The notes: generated by a model from the sequence alone, not told the origin. A stretch of DNA of 64,000 bases from Bicyclus anynana (GCF_947172395.1 NC_069099.1:15257740-15321739); one strand, 5' to 3'; counted from the first letter of the stretch, positions 11,291-20,559 are shown. Made by a program: numbers and translations.

Positions 11291-12328
11291 CTATTTGAAC
11301 TTGAGCAAGTCTTTTTCCGTCTTTATAGATAAAGCTGGCGATTCTTCGTTTTTTCGTAAAAAAATATTACAATTCCTAACCCATACAAACTTATAGGCTT
11401 TTTCTTTTGCAAGTCCTTTGGTTGCCCTTAATAATTGTTTGTTTTCTGGAGTTAGGTGTTCATTAACAAAGAATTTCTTCCCTGTGCCCTCAAGCCCTAT
11501 ATCTTTAGTGCTGATTCCTTTCTTCTTTTTTAGATTTGAGATAATTTTATCTTTTGTTAAGCGGTCTGTAAATTTTACTACTATGGGCTTGGGTCTACCA
11601 ACTATCGTATGTTGAGGCTGGACACGGTGGGCAAATTCAATCTCGTCCAATCTCAATTCGACGCCTGCGTGTTTAGCAATTTTCACTATGAGGTTTGTGG
11701 CAGACTCACTGCTAGTTTGAGGCAAGCCGACTATTTCTAAGTTATTCATTCTTGCCTGCTGTTGTTGCCTACCGAACTGTGAGCGTATCTCGATGAGTTG
11801 ATCCTCAGACGCAGTGATACGATCTTGCATTGAGCGCATGTTGTTCTTTAGATGGTCATTTTCTGTCTGGAGCTGGCTATAAGACGCCTGCAACTGGGTG
11901 AACTCAGAGGACAATGCTACTAATTCACTTTTTAATTCAGCAAAGACTGTGGACCTCAGCTCTTCAATAATTTCAGTTTTGATTGTTTTAAGCTTCACGT
12001 CTAGGATGTTTTCAAATCGGCTAATTAGGTAAGTATTATCTGTGAGAGGCACACTGCTATCGTGCCCGGTCACAGAAGCCTCGGAATCAGCGTCAATGGA
12101 ACGTGGATTCTTGTGTGATTTGTCAGTACGTACCGGTGTGTTACTGTTGTCTCCACCTTTACGCACACTAGATACACAACTTGGACATTTCCATTGCGTA
12201 CGTGCGGATGTTGAATCTCCAGTAAATCCGACACATTCAGAATGGTACATGCTGTTACATTGATTGCATTTAATCCTTTTTACAATAACGCTGATATTCT
12301 CACGGCAAGCCTCGCAAGTTCCAACCAT
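11291..12328 (-). CDS. LINE ORF1 protein (PHD finger, coiled coil)
   Basis: This 345-residue protein starts at an ATG and is intact. ORF1 proteins bind the element's RNA and act as chaperones in the retrotransposition particle. Residues about 5-51 form a Cys4-His-Cys3 PHD-like finger (CEAC, CNQC, YHSEC, CPSC). Residues about 60-100 are polar and low complexity. About 105-190 are a likely coiled coil (heptads with Leu/Ile, e.g. LQASYSQLQTENDHLKNN). About 195-345 form the RNA-binding and C-terminal region (NNLEIVGLPQ, EFAHRV, PIVVKF, FVNEHLTPENKQLL, KFVWVRN). A PHD finger in ORF1 is known for CR1-like LINEs. The stop is followed within a few bases by another open frame. Confidence 0.88.
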   Translation of the reverse strand: MVGTCEACRENISVIVKRIKCNQCNSMYHSECVGFTGDSTSARTQWKCPSCVSSVRKGGDNSNTPVRTDKSHKNPRSIDADSEASVTGHDSSVPLTDNTYLISRFENILDVKLKTIKTEIIEELRSTVFAELKSELVALSSEFTQLQASYSQLQTENDHLKNNMRSMQDRITASEDQLIEIRSQFGRQQQQARMNNLEIVGLPQTSSESATNLIVKIAKHAGVELRLDEIEFAHRVQPQHTIVGRPKPIVVKFTDRLTKDKIISNLKKKKGISTKDIGLEGTGKKFFVNEHLTPENKQLLRATKGLAKEKAYKFVWVRNCNIFLRKNEESPALSIKTEKDLLKFK

Positions 12329-12389
12329 TTTAATTTATTAATTTGTAGAAAAATTACAAATATATATTTAAATGAAAAAAAGTCTTCCA

Positions 12390-12462
12390 CAGTGGTAGGT
12401 TTCGAACTGGGTACCTCGAGCTCGAGTCCGACGTATGTAACCGATACGCCACCGAAACGTTT
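12390..12462 (-). promoter_or_regulatory. tRNA-like segment with pol III A and B boxes
   Basis: On the minus strand, TGGCGTATCGGTTA resembles an A-box, and AGTTCGAAACC, about 35 bases later, a B-box. The segment lies about 60 bases upstream of the ORF1 start, in the same direction. It could be the element's own leader, or a SINE or tRNA remnant next to or fused with it. Confidence 0.5.
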
Positions 12463-12475
12463 GATAGCACTGGTG

Positions 12476-13539
12476 AATTTTTAGGTGCGAATGAAGTTAG
12501 GTATATCGCAACCGACTTGTCCTACAATGGATTATTTATATACCCACATCGAAAAAAATATATATTCGTAATGTTCACACACAGCGAAAAATAACTATTT
12601 TTATCACTTTGAGACAATGTTTAGCAGGTTCGATAGTAAGCCCAGTCAGAAAAAGTTTTGCACAACACTTCAGTCCAGAGATTATAGATATTTGGAATGT
12701 TTCTGGTGTGTTATTGTATAGATGCACGACACAGTTTTTAAGCACAGTTTTAGATAGGAAATCCTTTATAAAAAATCTCACGAACACTTTCACATATACT
12801 AAGCGATAATTAGAGTGGAAATAAACTTATCTTTGTTAAAAAATCTGACGTATTGTATTTTTAAATGAAAATTTATACGGAGCTAATGTACACTGGTCGA
12901 CACTAGCGCCGACACTCGAATTGAGAAGCCGACCGTTTTTGAAGTCGATTAATAACGAAGTTGCCATGGAAATGGCCTGATTCCACGTCTTAACGTCGGG
13001 AGCTTAAGAAAAAAAGAGTTTGATCCGTAAAATTACAGCAGAATTGAAAATTACTTAAGTGAGGCAATCACAATTATGAATCGGAAAGACTAGCGAACTC
13101 TATCTACGTGTGAAGGTTGTAGTAATAAAGAAAGTTCTAGACTCATTTGCATTTGAAAGGCTCTGACGGTCTCACTGATCGTAGTCAAAGCTTAATCGCT
13201 GAGCTTAAAATTATAGAACATTTAAAGTTTTATATAAATGTATATGTTAAAATGTCGACGAATAGCGGCGGACTCGAAAACAATGCTTTCTCTTTGACTG
13301 CATTGGGACAAAAGAAAGAACGATATTTTGACATCGTCGACAACATCTACTTTCGCTTCACGAGCTACCTTGGTACCCCTTGCTAATCTTACAGGACTAT
13401 AAAGACAAAATATATCGACCCAATAGCAACCGAATCGAAAATATCGATTTATGTCGTGGTCCGCACCTCAGCTCTAATGGGTTTGTTTATAATCAAACAA
13501 ATCAAGAGTAATATTTCTTTTTCTTAAAAGAAATTGTTA
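12476..13539. other. Unassigned sequence upstream of the LINE
   Basis: Part (to about 12,860) may be LINE 5' leader. The rest shows no supported gene; short frames on both strands overlap each other without family resemblance. Confidence 0.3.
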
Positions 13540-13760
13540 TCTTAATAGCCTCGTGGCAAAGTGACTTTACACTCCCGTGCCTTGGAGGACACTTAAACCC
13601 GGTCCCGGTCAATGGCATCACTTTTGGAATCTAAATCATCGATTCCCAAAGTGGTCTACGGAAGATTCAGCGGGGATCTAGGTTGACGTGACATAAAAAT
13701 GGGGTTCACGATTCATCAGTGGGGTCCACGAAAATTCATCTGGTTTCATACCGAATGGGG
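13540..13760 (+). repeat. Degenerate SINE-like head plus hAT-like scrap
   Basis: GCCTCGTGGCAAAGTGA followed by GGAGGACACTTAAACCCGG looks like a decayed tRNA-type SINE head. ATTCCCAAAGTGGTCTACG near 13,639 resembles a hAT terminus, and a related GGGGTCCACGAAAATTC follows near 13,718. No target duplication was found. Confidence 0.3.
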
Positions 13761-14044
13761 AGTTTGCTAAATAAAATAATTGTGAATTGATTGCTTCCTT
13801 AAGCTGTGAGTAGATATCAAAAATTAAAGATGGATGAAATAACTTTTTTCCTGGACAATTTTACTTTTTATCATCCACTCACAGCTTAATCAATTATTAA
13901 TTAATTATGTAATCAATTCTCACTATTTTTTTTAAAACTTTATTTCGCGGTGGCTGTGGATTCAGCTGCAACGAAAATCACATAGATCAATTTCTATAAA
14001 TGTAATGACATTTTTTTGTCAAGTTTTGGATGAGAAATCTAGCA

Positions 14045-14130
14045 GATGGTCCACCAGCCCAGTCGGGAGTCGAACCCAGGACCTCCGTCTTGTAAATCCA
14101 CCGCGCATACCACTGCACCACGGAGGCCGT
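14045..14130 (-). mobile_element. SINE family 1 head fragment
   Basis: The reverse complement has GGCCTCCGTGGTGCAGTGG (A-box) and CTGGGTTCGACTCCCG (B-box), as in the copies at 23236 and 50624. The body is absent beyond GGGCTGGTGGACC. Confidence 0.75.
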
Positions 14131-14219
14131 CATCACTAGTTAATCTTAAATCGAGACTGCACGATAGAGCCGTTCTAGTGAGGAGATTAAAAGAAGACGT
14201 TTTATTTATTTTTTGATTC

Positions 14220-14980
14220 ATTTATAATTTTACTACGTTAAAGGATCTTCTTTTCAGAAATCATAAATTGGAATTATTCTGTACCGATATTAATAAAATA
14301 AAATTAAATATTATTGTGAGCCGTGATAATATTGATAATTGGTTGCACCCAGCGGATTTCAGATTAAAAATTTTAATTATTTTGCGCCTCGGCCGGAGCG
14401 TATGAATCGTTTTAAATCATTTCCGATATTTCTGAACTGAAATTGCATTTATTTCACCAGATACGCGCGTTCTACTATCAACTTTTCTAATAAAACGAAT
14501 GTTTTCCAATTTCCAACTAATAAATATATTAGTTGGAAATCAGAATTTGAAATTGGATGAAAATGAAATACATCATAAAATTTGTTTAAGTACAAGTATC
14601 ATAAAAATGTACAATTTACAATACCATTTTAAAACTACTTTAAATGTACAATATTTGACTGTTTATGTGAATTTAAATGTAATATATCTTTGTGGAAATT
14701 TTAACTTTAAGTTCACTGAATATTAAGGCTTACAAATGATTGCAAAGTTTTCTGCCATACCTTCCAGTTGTGTCATCATACGATGATGAAACTGATGGGT
14801 TTATTGGAACAAACACCACACTATATGGAGCTTCGTTTACTTATTTCTCTCATTATGATTTTACAACCCTTCACCAATTTTGGTGAAAATGTTTTAGGGC
14901 TGATTTGAAAGTATACCTGGATGCCCTTTTAAACAAAAACCAAAAGTTAATAACGAAGTTATGTACTATGTGGTAAATAA
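14220..14980. other. Unassigned AT-rich sequence
   Basis: Contains an inverted pair around 14505-14540 (TTTCCAACTAATAAATATATTAGTTGGAAA) and no supported gene. This may be intron 2 or later sequence of the Dpr-like gene. Confidence 0.35.
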
Positions 14981-14987
14981 AATTAAA

Positions 14988-15112
14988 TACGCGTCTAATT
15001 GAAAACCGATGGTTTCTACCCGACGTCGTACTGGAACGCTACATCGCTTAGCGATCTTTGTCGGTAGGGTGTGAACTAGCCACGCCCGATGCCTACCGCT
15101 AGACCAGCCAAT
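14988..15112 (-). mobile_element. SINE family 1 middle fragment
   Basis: The reverse complement reads GGCTAGTTCACACCCTACCG, then GCGATGTAGCGTTCCAGTACG and TAGAAACCAT, a diverged piece of the family 1 body. Confidence 0.5.
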
Positions 15113-15330
15113 TTCTCAAAATCTATTGTAAAGTACCAATTTGATTAAATTACGATCTAGCGTACTTATGTGACTAATTAGTATTTTAACTTTAACCTAA
15201 ACTTATAATATATTAATATTATACTAAGATAAAAAAAATTAAAAAAAAATTAAAATTCTAAACTAACCCAGGGACCTCACTGTTAAGCACTACCAACTGC
15301 ATTTTTTGAGTAAAAATTTGATAGACTTAC

Positions 15331-15710
15331 CGTTTTATCTTGTAGTAAACTAATCCGACAATTTAAATGAGCATCTTCCCCTAATTGTACAGTTATTTTA
15401 GTTAAATTCCCATCCGTCGTATCCTCAAAAGTAGGACCGTATCTTCTGTCATGGTCAAAATATGTGTTCTTTACTGATATCACATGAGGCACCATGTCGA
15501 TGTTGGCATTAAGTTGACGAGGTTGATGCGGTTGAGCGGTTGATGTGTCTGGCGGTTGAGATGGTTGAGGTTCTTGTGGTACTTTGAAGGACTTGGTGCT
15601 GTCGATGGTGGAGTTTCCGAGGCGCAGCATCACCGGTGCCGGCACTATGCCAGTGCTGAGTGCGTAGTACGGTGTTACGGTGTGGTCTTCTTCAGTTGAT
15701 GTGAGGTTGT
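15331..15710 (-). CDS. Dpr-like Ig-domain protein, exon 2 (partial gene)
   Basis: This is a 380-bp internal exon of a host gene. The 5' edge is an acceptor (TTTTTCTTTCAG|AC) and the 3' edge a donor (ACG|GTAAGT). The first two bases complete a codon split after its first base, then 126 codons follow. They begin NLTSTEEDHTVTPYY, pass through a Pro/Gln-rich stretch (VPQEPQPSQPPD), and end in YGPTFEDTTDGNLTKITVQL.. with the B-strand cysteine in HLNCRISLLQDKT. That is the opening of an Ig V-type domain as in the Dpr/DIP neuronal cell-surface family; in that family VSW follows KT, expected in the next exon. N-glycosylation motifs NLT, NST and NLT are present. Reading past the donor gives VSLSNFY and a stop, which confirms the splice. 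The fit to Dpr (possibly dpr20-like) is from memory of the family, not a search. Confidence 0.75.
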
Positions 15711-15815
15711 CTGAAAGAAAAATGCTACGTTATTAAATTTTTAACTTCCCACTAGTTGCGTAGTTGGGAATATCTAAGATATTGATTTCAGCCTGTTTTT
15801 CGTAAATATTAGTCA

Positions 15816-16166
15816 CTAGCGGACGACCGCGACTTCGTCCGCGTGAAACTCGATGTAAACTTTTAACTACCCCTATCCTACCCCTATCCTACCCCTACCC
15901 TACCCCTACCCTACTCCTACCTATCCCTACCCTACTTTTCTGGTTAATTTTTTACACCTTGTGTCTGAAAAACCCAAATATCTTACGGAACCCTATTTTT
16001 TTCCAAAATAAAATTTAGCCTATGTTACTTGTGGATAATGTAGCTTTCGAATGGTGAAAGAATTTTTAAAATCAGTCCAGTAGTTTTTGAGCCTATTCAT
16101 TACAATCAAACAAACAAACAAACAAACATACAAACAAAGTTTTCCTCTTTATAATATTAGTATAGA
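15816..16166 (-). mobile_element. Helitron with internal C/T-ACCC minisatellite
   Basis: On the minus strand it begins TCTATACTAATATTATAAAG and ends CGCTAG followed by T. Near its 3' end ACGCGGACGAAGTCGCGG can fold into a hairpin, as Helitrons do. It holds (CAAA)n at about 16108-16135 and about 70 bp of CCCTAC-type repeats at about 15872-15942. No Rep/helicase gene, so it is non-autonomous. Confidence 0.8.
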
Positions 16167-16261
16167 TATTTAGAAAAATCTCTCAAAACAAAAATATGAT
16201 TTATTGAAAGTTTTGAGCTTTTAAGCTTCAAGTTGCTATAAGCTACTAGACACATTTACTA

Positions 16262-16468
16262 TCACACTCACACTAATATTATAAAAGCGAAAGTTTGTGT
16301 GTGTGTAAGAGTGTAAGTATGTTTGTATATTTGTATGTTCTTTTACGCTGCGCCTACTGAAGCGATTTGGCTGAAATTTGGAATGGAAATAGATTTTACT
16401 CTGGATTAACACATAGGCTACTTTGAAAAACTGAATTTCACGCGGACGAAGTCGCGGGTGTTCGCTAG
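16262..16468 (+). mobile_element. Helitron, subfamily B
   Basis: Runs from TCACACTCACACTAATATT to GTGTTCGCTAG, followed by T. The inner landmark AGCGATTTGGCTGAAATTTGG is shared with copies at 41148, 46653, 60710 and elsewhere. A CGCGGACGAAGTCGCGG hairpin precedes the end. Confidence 0.8.
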
Positions 16469-16492
16469 TTTTTTATAATGCTTGTTACCCAA

Positions 16493-16580
16493 AACCGGAA
16501 CGCTAAGCCGCTTTGCAGTAACGGTTTACCGGTAGGGTAGTACGGCGATACCACCAGACCAGACCTGAGCCAATTTAGAA
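16493..16580 (-). mobile_element. SINE family 1 fragment
   Basis: The reverse complement holds CAGGTCTGGTCTGGTGG, ACTACCCTACCGG and CTTAGCGTTCCGG, a worn piece of the family 1 body. Confidence 0.5.
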
Positions 16581-16740
16581 AAAAAAAAATTTAATTGAAC
16601 CTAGTTGGGAATCAAATTTTGGACCTCTTTATAGAAAATATGCATATTCACCCTTTAATCGACCATTAACATAGGATAATGGTCATAAAGTTACCCTTTT
16701 TAGTTTACCCTTTTTGGATTTTTTTGTAAATAGAGTATAC

Positions 16741-16796
16741 CTGTAGTAAATTAATAAACAGCTATCTGCATGAGAAGCAATACACCCACTCTCAAA
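16741..16796 (-). pseudogene. Decayed copy 3 of the signal-peptide exon
   Basis: Matches exon 1 (17750-17807), including the end ACTACAG|GT, but has lost three bases after the start position. It carries an in-frame TAA where exon 1 has TGTCAA. It has no ATG at the right place, so it cannot encode the leader. Confidence 0.7.
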
Positions 16797-16982
16797 GCAC
16801 CTGAGCCATCATTTAAATAGGATCATCATCACCGTCATTATCAGCCTATTTAAAGTACCCACAAGAGGGCCAGGACTTTAAGGATATAGGAGAGGGGACA
16901 TGAAGTTTAGACCCACTACGCTGCTACAAAAACAAGCACGAAATTAGATACTTTACCCTAATTCTATACTTTAAATAGGTAC

Positions 16983-17040
16983 CTGTAGTAAATTGACAAA
17001 CAGCTATCTGCATGAGAAGCAACACGCTCACTCTCCACAA
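16983..17040 (-). pseudogene. Copy 2 of the signal-peptide exon, ATG lost
   Basis: It is 58 bp, the same length as the coding part of exon 1, with an open frame and the same donor edge (ACAG|GTACC). The start codon reads TTG and one Gly codon reads AGC. An internal ATG (in CTCATGCAG) survives but would give a leader of only ten codons. Splicing to exon 2 would still be in phase. Confidence 0.65.
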
Positions 17041-17191
17041 AGCACCTGAGCCATCATTTATATAGGATTATCTTCACTATCATTGTCAGCCTATTTATAC
17101 GTCCCACAAGAGGGTCAGCTCTTTAAAGATATAGGATTGGGGACATGAAGTTTAGACCCACCACTCTGCTACAAAAGCGTAAGCGTGCAAT

Positions 17192-17712
17192 AGGGATGAT
17201 GACAGTTTTTTAAATTGTATATAAATTAAGAGTATGCTAATAGTAAAGCAATTTTGTAAAAGTAACAAGGTATCTGTGATCATTACTTTCGGAGCTACAG
17301 GGATTTAAAGGGTCAGATTTGCGGCGCTGCCGGGGATCCCTGAAAAACGCCCTATACAAAATGGTACGAACTTATGACGTCGTAGGCAATTAATGATCGT
17401 TAGATTTGTCCCATACAAATCTAACGATCATTAATCGTTTAAACAAAATTACTAATATCTTTGTTATTTCTGCGTTTATGTTTATAGTTCAAACATTAAA
17501 AAATGTCACATTTAATGTAAGGAAACTAAAACTGTATGAATTTTCATCTAATTACGATAAAATATTTTTAGTAGATTTTGAAATTTTATAATCTTATTTA
17601 TTTTGCAAATATCCAGTCAATCTTTGCTTTTTTGTATAAATTAGTTAACATTGACCTTATTTACCCGAATGTATCATAAAAATCAATATATTCAAACCTA
17701 GTCATCATCCCC
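17192..17712. mobile_element. MITE 'M1', copy 1 (~520 bp)
   Basis: Termini GGGATGATGAC and GTCATCATCCC are inverted repeats. Compared with the tandem unit at 16741, which lacks it, the insertion point reads GCAA|TTGGATAC. A second full copy is at 37300. No transposase open frame. The middle holds a 21-bp palindrome absent from the other copy. Confidence 0.7.
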
Positions 17713-17749
17713 ATTGGATACTTTACCCTAATTCTGTATTTTTAAGTAC

Positions 17750-17848
17750 CTGTAGTAAATTGACAAACAGCTATCTGCATGAGAAGCAACACGCCCACTC
17801 TCCACATAGCGCCTGAACGAGGCCGCGCCCGCCTCGGGCCTTCATAAT
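17750..17848 (-). CDS. Dpr-like gene, exon 1 with signal peptide
   Basis: The coding part runs from the ATG at 17807 down to 17750: 19 codons plus one base. It reads MWRVGVLLLMQIAVCQFTT then G|, a classic secretory leader with a short n-region, a hydrophobic core of about ten residues and a small-residue end. The donor is ACAG|GTACTT. The single leftover base G joins AC at the start of the exon at 15710 to give Asp, so phases agree exactly. Upstream, TTTTTCATTTGTTCCAG ends at 17849 as a possible acceptor, giving a 99-bp exon whose first 41 bases would be GC-rich 5' UTR. No promoter was identified. This is the only exon copy with a proper ATG. Confidence 0.7.
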
Positions 17849-18126
17849 CTGGAACAAATGAAAAATGAATACATTAAGGCCTCCTCCACTGACTCATCTG
17901 TCAATACGCCACCGAAACTGGGCCGTATTTCGAGCCCAAATTTGGCACACGTTAAAAATTCATCATCCACATACATTCTGATTCGAACGACCTTGAGACG
18001 AAATCTTATGTGGTTAGATAAATACTTTATTTCACACACAATAGAATATTACATTATAAGTGTTGTCTTATCGCTAAATGTAGTATAATGTCTTTCAGAT
18101 AACTTTAGTTAAACGAATTCGTATTA
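17849..18126. other. Sequence upstream of exon 1
   Basis: A minus-strand frame (VRIRMYVDDEFLTCAKFGLEIRPSFGG) is open here and looks non-random, but I do not recognise it. It ends at the putative acceptor region. It may be repeat-derived. Confidence 0.3.
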
Positions 18127-18128
18127 GC

Positions 18129-18325
18129 TATACTAATATTATAAAGCTGAAGAGTTTTTTTAGTGTTTGCTTGAACGCGCTAATCTCAGGAACTACTTAT
18201 CCGATTTAAAAAATTCTTTCAGTGTTAGATAGCCCATTTAGCGAGGAAGGCTATAGGCTATATATTTTCCCCGTATTCCTACGGGAACAGGAACCACGGG
18301 GGTGAAACTGCGTGGCGTCAGCTAG
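18129..18325 (+). mobile_element. Helitron, subfamily A (Lep1-like)
   Basis: Starts CTATACTAATATTATAAAGC and ends GGCGTCAGCTAG then T. The usual inner block GAACGCGCTAATCTCAGG and GAGGAAGGCTATAGGC are present. The terminal hairpin has drifted (GGGGGTGAAACTGCGTGG). Confidence 0.8.
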
Positions 18326-18552
18326 TAACTACATAATTATTGTCCATCTTGGCGTATGACCGGCCAGCTACTAATACAGGTTTCCACCTAGTATTCTTGC
18401 AACTAGTTTGTTATACTTTATTAAATTAATTCATTTTTCACATTCCAATTTTCATAGAAAACTCTTCAAAGCACTTAACGTAAAGTCTACAGACGAATGT
18501 CGGCAGAGAAGTAAAAACTCGGAGATAGACGCAAAAGGAGATAAAATGGGAG

Positions 18553-18753
18553 ATGCAAAAAGATAAAAGCCCCGATCGTTTCAGTTTCATAGAATTTACT
18601 TCTGCCGGACATGAAACTGTAATGGAGATTGGTTCGCCTTTTAAAACGTCGGGTGAGTTTGTCAGTGAAATATGCAGTTTTGTTAAAGTGTTGAAGTTTA
18701 TACTGGAACGGAAACTCTACATGGAAAAGCTGTTTGATTTTCCCAGAGTGTAG
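18553..18753 (+). other. Unrecognised open frame
   Basis: A 66-codon frame (MQKDKSPDRFSFIEF...) without any family resemblance that I can see. No splice or promoter evidence supports it as a gene. Confidence 0.15.
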
Positions 18754-18816
18754 CGTATCTTTTTTACGGTTTGCGCTTTTGATGAAAAATAAGTTAGAAA
18801 GAAAAATAAGCTAACT

Positions 18817-19213
18817 ATGGGCCTTATTAGAAGGCTCAAAATCACTCAGCGGGCGATGGAGCGAGCTATGCTTGGAGTTTCTCTGCCTGATCGAATCAGA
18901 AATCAGGAGATCCGCAGACGAACTAAAGTCACTGACATAGCTCAACGAGTTGCGAAGCTGAAGAAGTGGCAATGGGCAGGCCACATAGTTCGAAGAGCCG
19001 ATGGACGTTGGGGTCCCAAGCTTGAGTGGAGACCCCGCACCGGAAACCGCAGTGTTGGTCGACCCCTCCACTAGGTGCATCGAGGATATCAAGCGGATTG
19101 CAGGAAACCGCTGGATGTTGGCGACTCGAGACCGTTATGCTTGGAGGTCCATGCAAGAGGCCTATGTCCAGCAATGGACGTCCATCGGCTGATAATGATG
19201 ATGATAATGATGA
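18817..19213 (+). mobile_element. RTE-type LINE 3' end
   Basis: Encodes the C-terminal part of an RTE-clade polyprotein: MGLIRRLKITQRAMERAML, then IRRRTKVTDIAQRVAKLKK, WAGHIVRRADGRW, GRP and, in a shifted frame, a region ending QQWTSIG followed by a stop and a TGATGATGATAATGAT tail. A base loss near 19065 shifts the frame. RTE elements end in short TGAT-type repeats, as here. 5'-truncated by several kb. Confidence 0.85.
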
Positions 19214-19484
19214 AATTAGAAAGTTCACTTGCGTGAATTTTAGAATTAATTTAACTTTGGGTTGCAGTAAAGAAATACAAACGGTGACCGGCCATTTTGG
19301 TGCCTAGCATGTCACAGAAAAAAATATGACAAGAAATCCTTTTTAAAAAAAAATCTAAATCACCAAAAATAATTAATATTCTGTGTTGATTGGTTATTAA
19401 TATTTTTTGGATAGTGTGTTTTTGGTTGACATCGTACAATTCACAATGTGCAATTATCAATCAAACTGAAACTAAACCAGTCTA

Positions 19485-20145
19485 ACGCCCGAAATTAATA
19501 ATCAATCCTAATCCGTTTTTTCCCGTCTAAGATCGATATTTCAATCCATTTCTTATATAAAGCATGCCAATAAGCGATCCTCGAATCGAGTTTGCAATCT
19601 TAAAAATCAATCTATCATTGGGAGGACGGATCACAGATTAGAGATGGCCTCTGTATGAAAATGTAAATTTTTGCGTGTCAATAACCTATCCGACCATTTT
19701 GACATATCCATAGATCGGTGTAAACAAAACGAACTTCTGTACTCAAACTACAAAAACGTCAGTTCTAGTTGTCAAAAATTTTCCGTTCCATTTTCGGTAG
19801 TGCGTTCTTCGTGTAGTGTGTATTTGATAATAAAATGATTTTTTTACGTGTTTTGAAATGTAAAGTCATATTTAGCTTAAAACATATTTCAAGTAGGTAT
19901 TCCGTTTTTAATTTAAAGATTTGTTACATTTATAAAACGTTGAATATAAAGTATTATTGAATTAAGCACTGTGCTAAAAACGGAACGAAAAGGAGGGAAA
20001 AGATCGCTTGCGATCCGTCAGAAAAACATATTTAGATTGCAGAGTTTTAATATTGGCACGAAGATTAGAGATCAATCGGGTGATTGGCAACAATCTAAGA
20101 TTTATTTGAATCTTAGATTGGAGATACATTATTAATTTCGGGCGT
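19485..20145. mobile_element. Terminal-inverted-repeat transposon, non-autonomous
   Basis: The perfect 18-bp inverted termini ACGCCCGAAATTAATAAT (19485-19502 and 20128-20145) are each bounded by TA. That suggests a TA-targeting (Tc1/mariner-like) element of 661 bp. No transposase frame is present. An inner 12-bp palindrome (CAATCTAAGATT/AATCTTAGATTG) lies near 20090-20120, close to the right end. Confidence 0.75.
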
Positions 20146-20199
20146 TAAACTTATAATTAGTTAATAAACGTCACTAAATTGAATATTGTAACGGCAAAT

Positions 20200-20545
20200 T
20201 ATAAAACCCGGCCAAGTGCGTGTCAGGCCACGCGCAGTGTTTCTTAAATTAAGTTAGCACTTTAATCCCTATGTAATACACAAAAATACCGATAACGATA
20301 ACCCACACTATGACATAAACGAGTAAAACAAAAATCATCCCCACTTTACATGTAGGTGAGGTACCCAAAAAAAATTCAAGACTTTATTTTACGACTTTGT
20401 TCACATTTTTAATGTACATATTCATACTGACTTACAACTATCTAATCTAGTAGTAACAGTCTCTGCGCTAAACCACGGACGGACAGACAGACGGACATGG
20501 TGAAACTATAAGGATTCCTTGTGGACCACGGAACCCTAAAAATGG
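20200..20545 (+). repeat. Dispersed lepidopteran repeat
   Basis: Starts CGGCCAAGTGCGTGTCAGGCC and ends GACGGACAGACAGACGG..GGAACCCTAAAAATG. A related beginning lies at 37254-37290 and a related end at 54443-54520 (minus). I know this type as common in moths and butterflies but cannot assign it to a class with certainty. Confidence 0.5.
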
Positions 20546-20559
20546 TCAGTCTCCTATCA

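Larger units (their letters stand above)
7711..12475 (-). mobile_element. CR1/Jockey-group LINE, nearly full length
   Basis: A non-LTR retrotransposon is transcribed leftwards. It has a tRNA-like leader, ORF1 with a PHD-type finger, then ORF2 with an endonuclease and a reverse transcriptase, and a 3' UTR ending in a short tandem repeat. On the plus strand that repeat is four ATTTT units at 7711-7730. A PHD finger in ORF1 and simple-repeat 3' ends are known in CR1-like elements. The 5' boundary is uncertain because I see no target-site duplication, and sequence up to about 12,860 could belong to it. ORF2 is frameshifted, so this copy should not move by itself. Confidence 0.85.
15711..17749 (-). 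other. Intron 1 of the Dpr-like gene
   Basis: A 2,039-bp intron that runs from donor GTACTT to acceptor TTTCAG and interrupts a codon after base one. It is packed with two Helitrons, a SINE piece, a 520-bp MITE and two decayed copies of the signal-peptide exon. Confidence 0.7.
16741..17749. repeat. Tandem duplication of exon 1 plus intron
   Basis: Units start at 16741, 16983 and 17750, giving a period of 242 bp between the first two. The third start is 767 bp on because a MITE sits inside the second unit. Each unit holds the exon copy and about 185 bp with an old SINE piece (GAGGGGACATGAAGTTTAGACC). That SINE piece must therefore predate the duplication. Confidence 0.75.

Noticed and set aside
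12575..12809. Paired plus and minus frames upstream of the LINE
   Set aside because: Neither shows a family motif; they overlap almost fully and are likely chance or LINE leader.
14039..14221. A small minus-strand protein
   Set aside because: Its sequence is the translated tRNA-like head of SINE family 1.
18811..19307. Several overlapping open frames on both strands
   Set aside because: All except the plus-strand RTE frames are shadows of the RTE 3' end.
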